A stretch of 64,000 nucleotides of DNA, from the NCBI RefSeq assembly GCF_002949795.1, contig NZ_CP026692.1, positions 927,501 through 991,500 on the forward strand, given 5' to 3'. Position 1 is the stretch's first letter, and each line of letters begins with the position of its first letter. Origin of the DNA: Nostoc sp. 'Lobaria pulmonaria (5183) cyanobiont'. GTDB taxonomy: Bacteria; Cyanobacteriota; Cyanobacteriia; Cyanobacteriales; Nostocaceae. A model generated the notes under the pieces. It worked only from the letters and a program-made list of their open reading frames with translations, was not told the DNA's origin and made no database searches. A program made the position numbers and the translations under genes. Below, piece by piece: positions 1 to 9,853 of this stretch.

Positions 1-43
1 AAGCCTGCTCTAACTGCTCTTGATTACTGGGATCGGGGTTCAT
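1..43 (-). CDS. 5' end of next gene of the phototaxis operon (probably CheA-like kinase), partial
   Basis: An ATG on the minus strand at 43 opens a frame MNPDPSNQEQLEQA that runs off the left edge. It starts 15 bases after the stop codon of the seven-GAF receptor gene and has the same orientation, so it is very likely the next gene of the operon. In cyanobacterial operons of this type (PATAN regulator, CheY, CheW, MCP) the gene after the MCP normally encodes a hybrid CheA histidine kinase. Only 14 codons are visible, so the product is inferred from position and not from sequence. Confidence 0.5.
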   Translation of the reverse strand, partial: MNPDPSNQEQLEQA

Positions 44-58
44 AACAGTTTTGGGAGA

Positions 59-3000
59 TTAGTCAACTTTGAACTGGCTAACGCTGGTTTCCAGTTGTTG
101 TGAAGTCATCAGCAGTTCCTCAAAAGACTCGGAAATGTGGATGGCACTTTCTGAAGTCTTGCGGGCGATCGCCGAAACATCCGTCATCGCCTCTGTCAAT
201 ATCTGAGATTGCTGACTTTGATGGGAAACTGCTTGGGTAATTCCTTGTACCAGTCCCCCAATTTCGTTGGTAGCTGCCACGATCGCACTCAGGGAATGAC
301 GAGTCTCATCGATCAAGTTCGAGCCTTGGACAACTTGGCTAATCCCTACTTCCATTGCTTGGGTAACTTCGTTGGTGCCATTTTGAATTTCTTCCACGAG
401 TCGCTCAATTTCTGTGGTGGCACTAGCCGACTGATAAGCTAAGGAACGAACTTCATCTGCAACCACCGCAAAGCCTTTGCCATACTCTCCGGCACGGGTA
501 GCCTCGATCGCAGCATTGAGTGCCAGCAAATTAGTTTGAGTGGCAAAGTTTTCAATCAGACTCACTACTTTCGAGATTTTCTGAGAAGCTTCACCGAGGC
601 GTTTAATCTTCTTCGCTGTTTCGGCCACGGTTTCCCGAATCTCCAAAATGCCATCTACAGTTCTTTCCATCAGAGAATCGCCAGCTTGGACGGTGTTATT
701 AGCTCTTTGAACCGCCTGTCCTACTTTCTGGGCATCAGCAGCGACTACCTGGGTGGAAGTTACCATCATTTGTAATTGTTCCAGAGCGTGTTCGAGCCGT
801 TCTGCCTGCTGTTGAGCTTGGTCAGATAGTTTTACTACTGAGGTAGTGTTATTGCTGGAAGTTTCACTCACTCTACCAGCAGCAATCTGCACTTGTCGGA
901 CTAAATCGCGCAAACTTTGGATCGTAGTGTTGTAACCATCGGCAATTGTCCCAATTTCATCTTCAGATAGGGGAGCGCGAACCGTGAGATCGCCCCTGAA
1001 GGATGGTTCCAAAGCCATGAGAACGCGTATAGCTCCTTGTTGCAGTTTTTCTCGGGCGGTGCGTTCGCGCTCTGCTGCTTCTGCTAATTGCTGCTCTTGG
1101 ATACGCATCTGTTGTAAGTACTCTGCAAGATTCAGGGCAACACCAATCTGGACGCTAGTTTGGTTAAGAACATCCTCCTCGGATTGCTCCCACTGGCGCG
1201 GTGCGCTATTTTGATAAACTCCCATCAGCCCCCATAGCCGATTTTCTTGAAAAATCGGAGAAATCATGTAGGCTTTAGTTCCCCACATTTCTAACAATTG
1301 GATGTGACATTCGTCATGACCGACAGTATATATATTGTCAACCCGCAAACTTTCTTTGCGGGCATAACGCCCTCCTTGGTTGTACTGGAGATAGGTATCT
1401 CTAACTTTGGCAAGGCTAGTTCCCACAAGCTTAGGCCAATCCCCACTCACAGACTCAACGACAAATTCTCCAGACCAATCAGACTCAAAACGGTAAACTC
1501 CAACTCGATCTACTTTCAGCAGTTGACGAAGTTCGTGGCTGGCAAACTGGACAAATTCCAGAACATTACCATGACTTTGGGCCATCTCTGTTAACCGACT
1601 TGGCAGGCGATAGGAAAATCGGGCGTTTGCTACTTCCCGTTCTGCCAGTTTGATCAGTTCCTCATTCTTGCTTAAGGTTTGTTGTAAGTATTGCGATTGC
1701 TGGACGGCAACCCCAAACTGCGTGCCGATTTTCGCTACCAAGTTGACTTCATTATCTTGCCATTGCCGCGGCCCGTTATTCTGATATGCTCCTAACAAAC
1801 CCCAGAGCTTGTTTCCGGCAATAATCGGGGTGATGATATAGGCTCTAATCTGGAATTGCTCGAGAATTTTCAAGTGGCACTGGGCATGACCAGCAGTGTA
1901 AATATCATTAATAACAAAGGTCTCGTTGTTGCGATAGCGTCCACCTTGGGTTTGTTGTAGGTGTTCGTCTTCCCATACAGTCTTGATATTGGGGCCAACC
2001 AAAGCCACCCATTCACGACTTACGGATTCGGCAATAAACTCCCCACCCCAATCTGGATTGAAGCGATACACTGCTAGGCGATCGCATTGTAAATGCGATC
2101 GCAATTCTGGTAGAGCATTGCGGAAAATTGTATCTAGCTCTTGAACTTGGCGAATTTTTTCTGCCAGCCGTGTCAGTGCTCGCTCCCCTTCTGCGGTTCT
2201 GGCTAACTCTGCATTCTTCTTCTTGAGCTGTTCGATATACTCAACCTGTTGCAAGCCTATACCTATTTGCACAGCTATTTTTCTCAACAGTTGCACATCC
2301 TTGGATTTCCACTGCCGAGGGCCAGTATTTTGGTATGCTGCTAAAAAGCCCCAGAGTTTGCTTCCAATAAAGATAGGAGCGATCGTGTAAGCCTTGGCCT
2401 GGATTTTTTCTAATATCTCTAGGTAGCACTGAACGTGACCGACAGTGTAGATATCATCGACAACAAAGGTTTCATAATTGCGATAGCGTCCGCCCTGAGT
2501 TTGTTGTAAGTGCTCGTCCATCCAAATCGTTTTGCTGTCGGAACCAGCTAAAGACAGCCATTGATCTTTTACGGATTCGGCAATAAACTCTACACCCCAG
2601 TCGGGATTAAAGCGAAATACTGCGAGGCGATCGCACTGTAGTTGTTTGCGTAAAGTTGGCAGCACATTCTGGAAAATTGTATCTAGCTCTTGAGCTTGGC
2701 GAATTTTTTCTACCATCGCTGTCAGCAACTGTTCCTCTTCTGCTGCTTGCGCCAACTCTGCATTCTTCGTTTTCAGTTCTTGGATGTACTCGGCTTGCTG
2801 CACGCTTAACCCCAACTGAATGCCCAATTTGGTTAGTAATCGCACCTCCTCGGAATTCCACTGGCGCGACCCGCTATTCTGATAAGCTCCTAACAAACCC
2901 CAAAGTTTGTTTCCAGCAAAAATAGGAGCGATGGTGTAAGCTTTAACCTGGAACTGCTCCAACAAGTCGATGTGGCACTGGGCATGACCAACAGTATAGA

Positions 3001-5305
3001 TGTCATTGACGACAAAAGTTTCATTATTGCCATAGCGCCCGCCTTGGGTTTGTTGTAGGTGTTCGTCTTCCCATACAGTTCTGATATCGGGGCCAACCAG
3101 AGGCACCCAGTCACTTCCTACAGATTCAGCAATAAATTCACCACTCCAGTCAGAGTCGAAGCGATATATTGCTAGGCGATCGCATTTGAACAACTGCCGC
3201 AATTCTGCCAAGGTAGTGCGGTAAATTGTTTCTGGCTGTTGGGAATGACGCACTCTATCTGCCATTCGTGCAAGCGCGTTTTCTATTTCAGCTACTTGTG
3301 TCATTTCTAGATTTTTTAACCGTAGCTGTTCGATATATTCAGCTTGCTGGAGGGCAATGCTCAACGGTTCGCCGATCTGCAACAAAGCACCGATCTCTTC
3401 CTCAGTCCATTTGCGAACATCAGAATTCTGATAGGCTGCTAACAAACCCCAAAGATTACCAGCGCGGAAGATGGGAACAATGATGTATGCTTTGGCTTGG
3501 AACTTCTCTAATGATTCTAAATAGCAAGGTGAAAAACCAGCAGCATAAATATCGTTGACTTTACGGAAGCCCGTTCCTTTGGCGTATATTCCACCCTGCG
3601 TTTCCTTCAGATAGGTATCGGCATCAAGTTTAACAGGGGAGCCATAATCCTTAACATGGCAACGCTCTGAAGATATCAGACCTGTTTTTAAAATGCCGTC
3701 TTGTTCCTGCATCTCCAATAGTGACGACCAACCAGCAGCCACAGATTCAGCGATAATTTCTCCACTCCAGTCTGGATAAAATTGATAAACGACAACGCGA
3801 TCGCATTTTAAAAATCGCCGCAACTCTTGGGTTGTAATGCGGAAAAGGGTGCGTAGATCCGTTGCTTGCCCAATCTTTTCAATGATGCCGAAAACAGTAC
3901 GTTCTCGTTCAACAATTTTCGCTGACTCCTCAGAGCGGTTATAAAGTTGTTGCTGATATTGCAACTGTTGAATAGCAATACTAGACAGAGATGCAACCTG
4001 CACCATTAGTCGAACTTCACTATCTTTCCACTGACGAGGCTGAGAATTTTGATAGGCAGCGAGCAAGCCCCACAACTGTTCTCCCTGGAAGATGGCAACA
4101 ATAATGTATGCTTTGGCTTGATAGGCTTCTAAAATTTTGATATAGCAGTCAGAAAAACCAGCACTGTAGATATCATTATTAACTCGATAGATTTGTCCAC
4201 GATGGAAAGTTTTGCCTTGGGTGTGCTGAATATAGCTATCCGCACTGTGCGATCGCCCTGTTGTCCCAGCCAATCCCCCTTCGTCTGCAAGGTTCCTAAC
4301 ACTGCAATAGTTAACGTTCTTGACAATTGCTGGGTTGTTTTGCTGTTCTTCTAACAGAGAAACCCACTCAGATCCAACAGATTCAGCAACAAATTCCCCA
4401 CTCCAATCTGGCTGGAAACGATAAACTGCCACCCGATCGCATTTTAGTGACTGTCGCACTTCTTGGCTGGCAACGCGAAAGATGGTATCCAAATCTTTGG
4501 ACTGGAGAATTTTATTTGTTACACCGACAAGAATTTGGTCTTTTTCCACTTCTTGTTGCAAAGTAGCTTGAATCACGGCAACTTGCAGTTGCACTTCTAA
4601 TTCCTGCTCGATTAGTTTTAGTAACCGAATTTCAGCATTTTGCCACTGGCGAGCAGCAGTGCATTGCTGCACTACCAACAAACCCCAAACCCCATCTTTT
4701 GCTAAGATCGGCAAACTCAAACAAGCTCTTACCTGAAACCGATCTACGAGCTGCTTTTGGTAAGGAGACAAGCTTGCAGTGTAGGTATCCGCGATCGCTG
4801 CTAATTTTTCTTGTTGATAAAGCTTGGCAGAACCTAACCCAAAAGTGATGGCAGGCAGTTTTTCCTTCAGCATTGGGGTAAAGCCATCCCTCATCGCCTC
4901 CGCAGCAACTATTCCCAGCGTCGGATTCGTAAACTCATACACCACCACGCGATCGACTTGCAGTGCGCTTTGTACCTCCATAACAGCAGTGGCGAGCAAG
5001 GTATCTAGATCGGAAAATTGGCGGATTTTGGTGGCGATCGCCTGTACTTGCTCTACCTCTAATCCATCTCCTCCGTTTTGATATGGCAACACACTTACCA
5101 GTTCTTTTAACTTGCGGATTCTCTCTCGCAATGGCCCTGTTTCCACCCAATCAGCTTGATCCAGTTCAGTTCGGAATTCTTCGAGAGTGGAGATAATTTG
5201 CTGTTTTGCTGGTACATCAACGCTATGCCCATTATCGGTGTCCTTATAACCGTTGCTGGAATTTGTGTGTGATTGGCTGGGTGTAAGATTGTGTTGCATT
5301 ACCAT
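59..5305 (-). CDS. ptxD: Seven-GAF cyanobacteriochrome methyl-accepting chemotaxis protein (PtxD/PixJ type)
   Basis: A 1748-residue photoreceptor for phototaxis, probably soluble or associated with a polar array, because no membrane segment is visible. Seven GAF domains start near residues 97, 272, 482, 690, 875, 1055 and 1248. A HAMP-like segment lies at about 1422-1475, and the MCP signalling hairpin, with the [19 protein letters not shown] core, at about 1582-1628. GAF2 to GAF7 carry the bilin-binding Cys followed by His or Tyr (C387, C594, C777, C960, C1143, C1333); GAF1 has none. GAF2 and GAF3 have an insert with a second Cys (C334, C549), as in insert-Cys cyanobacteriochromes. GAF4, GAF5 and GAF6 have the Trp-x-Asp of red/green types (W745, W928, W1111). 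Seven GAFs with this arrangement match Nostoc punctiforme PtxD. Family and role are secure; the symbol rests on architecture. Confidence 0.9.
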   Translation of the reverse strand: MVMQHNLTPSQSHTNSSNGYKDTDNGHSVDVPAKQQIISTLEEFRTELDQADWVETGPLRERIRKLKELVSVLPYQNGGDGLEVEQVQAIATKIRQFSDLDTLLATAVMEVQSALQVDRVVVYEFTNPTLGIVAAEAMRDGFTPMLKEKLPAITFGLGSAKLYQQEKLAAIADTYTASLSPYQKQLVDRFQVRACLSLPILAKDGVWGLLVVQQCTAARQWQNAEIRLLKLIEQELEVQLQVAVIQATLQQEVEKDQILVGVTNKILQSKDLDTIFRVASQEVRQSLKCDRVAVYRFQPDWSGEFVAESVGSEWVSLLEEQQNNPAIVKNVNYCSVRNLADEGGLAGTTGRSHSADSYIQHTQGKTFHRGQIYRVNNDIYSAGFSDCYIKILEAYQAKAYIIVAIFQGEQLWGLLAAYQNSQPRQWKDSEVRLMVQVASLSSIAIQQLQYQQQLYNRSEESAKIVERERTVFGIIEKIGQATDLRTLFRITTQELRRFLKCDRVVVYQFYPDWSGEIIAESVAAGWSSLLEMQEQDGILKTGLISSERCHVKDYGSPVKLDADTYLKETQGGIYAKGTGFRKVNDIYAAGFSPCYLESLEKFQAKAYIIVPIFRAGNLWGLLAAYQNSDVRKWTEEEIGALLQIGEPLSIALQQAEYIEQLRLKNLEMTQVAEIENALARMADRVRHSQQPETIYRTTLAELRQLFKCDRLAIYRFDSDWSGEFIAESVGSDWVPLVGPDIRTVWEDEHLQQTQGGRYGNNETFVVNDIYTVGHAQCHIDLLEQFQVKAYTIAPIFAGNKLWGLLGAYQNSGSRQWNSEEVRLLTKLGIQLGLSVQQAEYIQELKTKNAELAQAAEEEQLLTAMVEKIRQAQELDTIFQNVLPTLRKQLQCDRLAVFRFNPDWGVEFIAESVKDQWLSLAGSDSKTIWMDEHLQQTQGGRYRNYETFVVDDIYTVGHVQCYLEILEKIQAKAYTIAPIFIGSKLWGFLAAYQNTGPRQWKSKDVQLLRKIAVQIGIGLQQVEYIEQLKKKNAELARTAEGERALTRLAEKIRQVQELDTIFRNALPELRSHLQCDRLAVYRFNPDWGGEFIAESVSREWVALVGPNIKTVWEDEHLQQTQGGRYRNNETFVINDIYTAGHAQCHLKILEQFQIRAYIITPIIAGNKLWGLLGAYQNNGPRQWQDNEVNLVAKIGTQFGVAVQQSQYLQQTLSKNEELIKLAEREVANARFSYRLPSRLTEMAQSHGNVLEFVQFASHELRQLLKVDRVGVYRFESDWSGEFVVESVSGDWPKLVGTSLAKVRDTYLQYNQGGRYARKESLRVDNIYTVGHDECHIQLLEMWGTKAYMISPIFQENRLWGLMGVYQNSAPRQWEQSEEDVLNQTSVQIGVALNLAEYLQQMRIQEQQLAEAAERERTAREKLQQGAIRVLMALEPSFRGDLTVRAPLSEDEIGTIADGYNTTIQSLRDLVRQVQIAAGRVSETSSNNTTSVVKLSDQAQQQAERLEHALEQLQMMVTSTQVVAADAQKVGQAVQRANNTVQAGDSLMERTVDGILEIRETVAETAKKIKRLGEASQKISKVVSLIENFATQTNLLALNAAIEATRAGEYGKGFAVVADEVRSLAYQSASATTEIERLVEEIQNGTNEVTQAMEVGISQVVQGSNLIDETRHSLSAIVAATNEIGGLVQGITQAVSHQSQQSQILTEAMTDVSAIARKTSESAIHISESFEELLMTSQQLETSVSQFKVD

Positions 5306-5427
5306 AATCTTTCTTGCTATGAAGGTTGTCGGAGTTAATAAGTAAAATACAGAGCGGAGGCTACTTACTTTTCTAAAACGGCTTCAGCGTCCAGAAGCCC
5401 TTGGCGTTGTGTAGGAAGCTCTGAACT

Positions 5428-5961
5428 TTAAAGAGGCTGAAGGGCTTGAATCACAACATGGGTGTCAATTAACATCAAAGGGCTACCTTGAGAATCCACA
5501 AAGTAACCCTGCAAGAACGAGCCTAGTCGGGCAGGTAACATCGATGTCGAAACCGCTAACCGCTCTTGGGGGTCATAAACTTCAATGGTATTGACTTGCT
5601 CCACCAACAGCCCGACGGTTTGATTCTGGACTTGAACAAGCATCGCCATGCCAGAGTTACGCACACTTTCTCGCTGACACCAGTGTGTTGCTCCCAACAA
5701 ACCTGCCAAATCAAGAATCCAGATAGCTTCTCCCCGCCAATTCATTATGCCTAACAAGAATTCTGCTACCTGCGGTACTGGCAAAATCTCGGTAAGTGCA
5801 ACCTGAATTACTCCCCGCAAATCAGCTAATGGTAGTAACCCATTTACCTTTCCATTCAACGGAAATCTTAAAAACCTCTGGTTGTTTCCTTGGGAAGAGT
5901 TTTCAAGTCGAAATTGGCTATTAATGGGTAGCGAAGAAAAGCTATCATTGCCCTGTACCAT
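5428..5961 (-). CDS. CheW-like coupling protein
   Basis: A 177-residue CheW-domain protein. After a poorly conserved N-terminus of about 35 residues, the CheW fold is recognisable from FLRFPLNGKVNGLLPLADLRG through ILPVPQVAEFLLGIMNWRGE to the second subdomain ending near VIQALQPL. CheW proteins dock the CheA kinase onto the signalling tip of an MCP, so this one probably links the receptor encoded directly downstream (122-bp gap) to its kinase. It follows the receiver gene after only 14 bp and is clearly part of the same transcription unit. It is slightly longer than typical CheW because of the N-terminal extension. Confidence 0.88.
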   Translation of the reverse strand: MVQGNDSFSSLPINSQFRLENSSQGNNQRFLRFPLNGKVNGLLPLADLRGVIQVALTEILPVPQVAEFLLGIMNWRGEAIWILDLAGLLGATHWCQRESVRNSGMAMLVQVQNQTVGLLVEQVNTIEVYDPQERLAVSTSMLPARLGSFLQGYFVDSQGSPLMLIDTHVVIQALQPL

Positions 5962-5975
5962 TGCCCCGGTTTCCT

Positions 5976-6338
5976 TTAGCGAATAAATTTATTAACAGTC
6001 TGGAGCAAGGTATTTTCATCTACAGGTTTGACTAAATAGCCATCGGCACCACTCATAGTGCCCCAAGTTTTATCAACATCTGTGTTTTTAGTTGAGCAAA
6101 TCACTACCGGAATTGCTTTTGTTATCGGATCGGCTTTCAACTTGCGGCAGAACTCAAATCCACTTTGGCCTGGCAAAATCAAATCTAGTAAGATCAAATC
6201 AGGTTTTTGTTGTTTCAACCTGAGTTGAGCCTCTTCACCACTGCGAACTTCATAAACTGAATATCCTCCTTGCTCTAGGTAACGTGTCATCTTTTCGGAT
6301 TCTGTAAGGCTATCTTCAACTAAAAGAACTTTTTTCAT
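5976..6338 (-). CDS. CheY-like single-domain response regulator
   Basis: A 120-residue stand-alone receiver domain. The acidic pocket (E8, D9), phospho-acceptor D52 in LLDLILPGQSG, conserved Ser in the ICSTK strand and K104 in LVKPVDE are all present, so it should be phosphorylated normally by a CheA-type kinase. It has no output domain and therefore probably acts by protein-protein contact, like CheY. It lies between the PATAN regulator (148 bp upstream) and CheW (14 bp downstream), the usual order in cyanobacterial pil-chemotaxis clusters. Confidence 0.9.
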   Translation of the reverse strand: MKKVLLVEDSLTESEKMTRYLEQGGYSVYEVRSGEEAQLRLKQQKPDLILLDLILPGQSGFEFCRKLKADPITKAIPVVICSTKNTDVDKTWGTMSGADGYLVKPVDENTLLQTVNKFIR

Positions 6339-6486
6339 TTTTATTTCCTAACTATTTAATTCAGAATTTGAAAAATAATTGTGACAAATGAATTAACACC
6401 AAGCCAGATTTAGAGAGCAATTTTCCATCCAAAATCTGTTTTGAAAATGGATGTATGGGAGCCATTGGCATGACTGTCGCTTCAAC

Positions 6487-7917
6487 CTAAACGCTTAAAT
6501 ATTTGTGAAGCACATTGAGTACTTTTTCTGCCTCTACGGGTTTACCCAAAAAGTCAGTTGCCCCGACTAATTTTGCTCGCATCCGATCTACTATGCCATC
6601 TTTCCCCGTTAAGATGACAACCGGCACATCTTTAAGACTTGGAGTTTTACGGATTTGAGAACAAATTTCATAGCCATTCACTTTTGGCATCAAAAGATCC
6701 AAAAAAATGAAGTCAGGCTTGCTTTTAATTAGCTTTAAAACTGCCGTCAATGACTCTTGAACGCCAACAAAGCGATAACCTTGATGGGTGAGAATTTCCT
6801 CCAAACTGCGACAGATCGTCGGGCTATCATCTACACAGGCTACTAAAGGTCTTGAGACATCAATAATTGCTTTGCTAGCTGCTGGAGGAGCAACTTGTAT
6901 AACAGTGTTTTCTTCTGTCTTTAGTGAAGAATTGGAATTATTAACTGCACTGGACGGACTAACAATTTGTTTACTAGCCGCTGGGAGGGCAACTTGTATA
7001 ACAGTGTTCTCTTCTGTCTTTAGTGAAGAATTGGAATTATTAACTGTATTGGACAGGTTCCCAGTTTCTTTATTAGTTGATGGAGGAGCAACTTTTTTAA
7101 AATTAGGCCCAACTTGTATAACAGTATCCTCTTCTGTCTTTGGTGAAGAATTGGAATTATTAACTGTATTGGACGAGTTGCCAGTTTCTTTACTAATCCC
7201 AACCTTCTTGAAGTTTGGGATGGGTGAAAAAGCGATCGCCCCTGCTTTTACTAACGGCATTAATAACCGAGCCAAAACTAAAGCATCCCGACCGCTTTTT
7301 TGCCCTAGACCTCGTAAAGTTTTTGTTCCATCAACTAGAGAAATAATCTGTTTAGAGGATGCATGTCCTTGGAGTAGCTCAAGTTGTTGAATAACAGGAA
7401 ATAAATTGGGCGAGTAACTTGCTAGTCCTGCACCTCGCCATTCTTGCCAGGCTTGTGTAGCCTGTTTCAAGACTTCCTCAGTTGGTATTACAGTTAGGAG
7501 AAACCCAGGAACTTCACCAACAACGGTAGTATGTGACAACTGCCCTGCTGGATTCTCGCCATTTCTTTTGGCTTCAACGTACTGCATTATATCAAACAGG
7601 ACTTCAGCTATTAAGCTTATAATCAGGCTAACAAGTTGTTGTTGTTCGATTAATTTTTGTTCTCGCAACTTAGCAAGAATGCAATACTCGCGATAATTTT
7701 CCTGGGGAGGGACAAGCCACTGCAACTGTGTCACATCCAGATTAGAACAGTACTGCGACAAGTGTCGTCGCCATCGCTCATCGGCATTAGAACCGCCAGC
7801 TTGCCAAATTAATCGTCCTAAACGAAAATATAGCGTCCAAGTCGGCCCATCCCTTGCTTCAAGATTCAGCCTGCCTGTGAATAATTTAGTTTGAAGTTGC
7901 TCGATCAATTGATTCAC
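6487..7917 (-). CDS. PATAN-domain response regulator (PatA/PixG-like)
   Basis: An N-terminal PATAN domain (LIEQLQTKLFTGRLNLEA onwards) is followed by a helical region, a low-complexity linker and a C-terminal receiver with phospho-acceptor Asp at about residue 407 and Lys at about 459 (GKPVEAE). PATAN regulators control type IV pilus motility in cyanobacteria, so this is probably an output regulator of the phototaxis operon and its first gene. The frame is open to an ATG at 8004, but a strong AAGGAGG lies 11 bases before the GTG at 7917, exactly where PATAN homology begins, so I choose the GTG. The linker has three or four degenerate copies of a 34-40-residue unit (NNSNSSxKTEExTVIQV), seen in DNA at 6890-7200. 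Confidence 0.85.
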   Translation of the reverse strand: MNQLIEQLQTKLFTGRLNLEARDGPTWTLYFRLGRLIWQAGGSNADERWRRHLSQYCSNLDVTQLQWLVPPQENYREYCILAKLREQKLIEQQQLVSLIISLIAEVLFDIMQYVEAKRNGENPAGQLSHTTVVGEVPGFLLTVIPTEEVLKQATQAWQEWRGAGLASYSPNLFPVIQQLELLQGHASSKQIISLVDGTKTLRGLGQKSGRDALVLARLLMPLVKAGAIAFSPIPNFKKVGISKETGNSSNTVNNSNSSPKTEEDTVIQVGPNFKKVAPPSTNKETGNLSNTVNNSNSSLKTEENTVIQVALPAASKQIVSPSSAVNNSNSSLKTEENTVIQVAPPAASKAIIDVSRPLVACVDDSPTICRSLEEILTHQGYRFVGVQESLTAVLKLIKSKPDFIFLDLLMPKVNGYEICSQIRKTPSLKDVPVVILTGKDGIVDRMRAKLVGATDFLGKPVEAEKVLNVLHKYLSV

Positions 7918-7931
7918 AATGGATCGCACCT

Positions 7932-7938
7932 CCTTATA
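7932..7938 (-). promoter_or_regulatory. Strong ribosome-binding site that decides the PATAN-regulator start
   Basis: Read on the minus strand, AAGGAGGTGCGATCCATTGTG places a near-perfect Shine-Dalgarno 11 bases before a GTG. Few genes in this window have so strong a site. It supports translation from 7917 rather than from the ATG at 8004. Confidence 0.6.
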
Positions 7939-8124
7939 TATCTTGAGTTTTGCATTTACATTAGAATTCCTCAAACAATCCAGCTTACTAACTTCATCGT
8001 GCAATTGCCAATAGCACAGTTCAAAACCTCGATCTAGCTACCCCAGCTTGTTATATCCTTTTCCAATCGGGACATTTTTAAAGTTCAAAGCCGGAAGCTT
8101 GAACACAAGATTTTAGCTCTTTTT

Positions 8125-8162
8125 CTAATTATTAATAGGTTAACTAATTATTAATAGGTTAA
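8125..8162. repeat. Perfect 19-bp tandem duplication in the phototaxis-operon upstream region
   Basis: CTAATTATTAATAGGTTAA occurs twice without a gap (8125-8143 and 8144-8162). The 358-bp interval 8005-8362 holds no gene. It separates the gas-vesicle gene at its right from the phototaxis operon at its left, both transcribed leftwards, so it must contain the phototaxis promoter. The duplication may be a short tandemly repeated repetitive element or a doubled regulator site; nothing in the sequence separates these. Confidence 0.7.
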
Positions 8163-8362
8163 CTTTTTGCCATGTTACATCTACTGAGCAAATTGCTTGT
8201 ATAGATGTAGTTGCAATAGAGACCGGAAAAAGATGGAAATATTGAATACTACAAAGCATAGACCAACTTTAATACTTATCGATTTTGTACTATGCTGCTT
8301 AAGGCGATAGACAGAAGCGATCGCCCAACCGCTAGTCTGCAAATGCAAAAAATGAGCTTGAA

Positions 8363-9070
8363 TTAAGTTGGTGAAGAAATTGCTTGTTGCCGAATAAAAT
8401 ATTGGCGATCGCGTTGTTCTAGTACCCCTTGCTTGATCGAGGAGCGCAGGATATCTATCGTTTGCACCCGACTTAAGCCTATCACCTCTTCAATTTCTAT
8501 CAGAGTAGCTCCTTCAGCTTGCTGAATGTATTGCAGCACTTTAGATTTAACAGAATCTGCATTCAAGGCAGGCACTTTCTTAGTCATGGTATTGACGGAA
8601 GAACGAAAACCAGTAGCTTTAATTGCAGAACGGGAGATTGACAATTTTGGAACTGTTACAACTAATTTCTCTTCTTTAGCAGGAGTCGGGGAAACAGCTT
8701 GTCCATCACTGTAATCGCCCCAAACACTGTTATGTAAGATTGCCCGGAAATTTTGCAAGTTTTGGAATAATGCCTGAGCCTTTGCTGTCCGCTGTTGGCG
8801 ATATTCTTGTTGGCGTTGCCAGACATCTGTTTTTATTTGCAATATTTCTAATTGCCGCTCTACAATCTCTTGCTGAAATTGCTGTTGTTGTAACTTTCTG
8901 TCGTTGTCAAGGCTGGTAACAAAACTGCTCAATTCTTGATGAAGCAAATCTGCTTGCAGCTTAAATTCTTGTTGAGTTAGCTGTTTCCACTGGTTAACTT
9001 GTTGACGGCGTTCAGCAGTTATTTGCAATCGCTGCGATCGCTCTTGTTCCCATAAATTCTTGAGAGCCAT
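8363..9070 (-). CDS. Gas vesicle GvpC-like structural protein with C-terminal winged helix
   Basis: A 235-residue protein beginning MALKNLWEQERSQR. The first 130 residues are very rich in Gln, Arg and Glu with heptad-like amphipathic helices and degenerate repeats of about 30 residues, as expected for GvpC, which wraps and stiffens the GvpA shell. From about residue 165 a compact winged-helix-like segment follows (KVLQYIQQAEGATLIEIEEVIGLS and on), which classical GvpC lacks; GvpN in this cluster ends in a comparable one. It is 75 bp downstream of gvpA and in the same direction. Assignment to GvpC is by position and composition; an accessory Gvp protein is the alternative. Confidence 0.6.
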   Translation of the reverse strand: MALKNLWEQERSQRLQITAERRQQVNQWKQLTQQEFKLQADLLHQELSSFVTSLDNDRKLQQQQFQQEIVERQLEILQIKTDVWQRQQEYRQQRTAKAQALFQNLQNFRAILHNSVWGDYSDGQAVSPTPAKEEKLVVTVPKLSISRSAIKATGFRSSVNTMTKKVPALNADSVKSKVLQYIQQAEGATLIEIEEVIGLSRVQTIDILRSSIKQGVLEQRDRQYFIRQQAISSPT

Positions 9071-9145
9071 CAGCGGAAATATCCTATTTTGTTAACTAAA
9101 AATATTAAATAGGAGCCATGAAGACTCCCTTTTTCTAATATGCTG

Positions 9146-9367
9146 TTAAGCAGCAGATGGAACAGCAGCCTGAGATGTTAAACCAACTGCCTCGGCATAT
9201 CTTAAGTAAGTTTCAACTGAAGCAATCACAATCCGAGCTTCTATTGATAGCAGTTCAATACCAACTAAAGAAACACGCACCCAAGCATCAATTACAATTC
9301 CTTTGTCTAAAATGCGGTCAATAACTTCAGCCAGACTCGAAGATGAGTTAACTTTTTCAACAGCCAT
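9146..9367 (-). CDS. gvpA: Gas vesicle major structural protein GvpA
   Basis: A 73-residue protein almost identical in pattern to cyanobacterial GvpA, with the diagnostic [19 protein letters not shown] and [19 protein letters not shown] stretches. GvpA polymerises into the ribbed, gas-permeable wall of the vesicle. This is the only gvpA in the window; gvpJ at 13947-14294 is the minor paralogue. The 5' side (9368-9853) is non-coding and should hold its promoter. Length and sequence are normal. Confidence 0.97.
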   Translation of the reverse strand: MAVEKVNSSSSLAEVIDRILDKGIVIDAWVRVSLVGIELLSIEARIVIASVETYLRYAEAVGLTSQAAVPSAA

Positions 9368-9643
9368 TTTCTTTTCCTCTCATAAATCTAATTATGGGTT
9401 TCATCTTGCTCTGATTGAGCAATAGGTAAAATTTACACAATGTGTTTTATTCTTCCTGGGTTTAGTGTTCCCAAAAATATGAGATAAATATAAGAAAATA
9501 AAAAAATCTTAAAAAGTCAACAATATTTTTTGTAACTGCCCAGGTAAGAAGGTAAAAATGATTCCCATCAAGGAAAAAATATAGTAGGTGTAAGCAGAAA
9601 ATTTCCGGTGGCTTTGGCTGATTCGATTTTGCGGTTTCATTCG

Positions 9644-9762
9644 CCAATATCCGTTCTTTTCTCTCTACTGCTTCTAAGCATGGTCTGAATCTTTTGGAAG
9701 TTATTACTGAGGCTTTACAAGGTAATCTCTCTGGTTTCCTTTCTTCAAATACTACCAGCTAG
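9644..9762 (+). pseudogene. Possible IS66-type transposase C-terminal remnant
   Basis: In the 486-bp gap between gvpA and the next gvp gene, one plus-strand frame reads NIRSFLSTASKHGLNLLEVI and continues for about 15 residues to a TAG at 9760-9762. The pattern IRSFLSTxxKHGLN...L resembles the last residues of IS66-family transposases. Nothing upstream in the same frame is recognisable, and no inverted ends were found, so at most a relic remains. The remainder of 9368-9853 is AT-rich and without genes; it must contain the gvpA promoter. Confidence 0.35.
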
Positions 9763-9853
9763 GCAGTTACTATTTTTCTAGAAAAAAATTAAAGAAAAAA
9801 TCAGCTTACCTTTATTTTTTCTGGGAAAGTTTTAAATCTTATTTTTTATGAAT

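Noticed and set aside
6788..7390. Plus-strand open frame of 200 codons opposite the PATAN regulator
   Set aside because: It is the complement of the repeated linker, has no ribosome site or homology, and lies fully within a well-supported gene.
9462..9647. Minus-strand frame of 61 codons between gvpA and gvpF/L, hydrophobic
   Set aside because: AT-rich chance hydrophobicity, no ribosome site, and it overlaps the more convincing transposase relic on the other strand.
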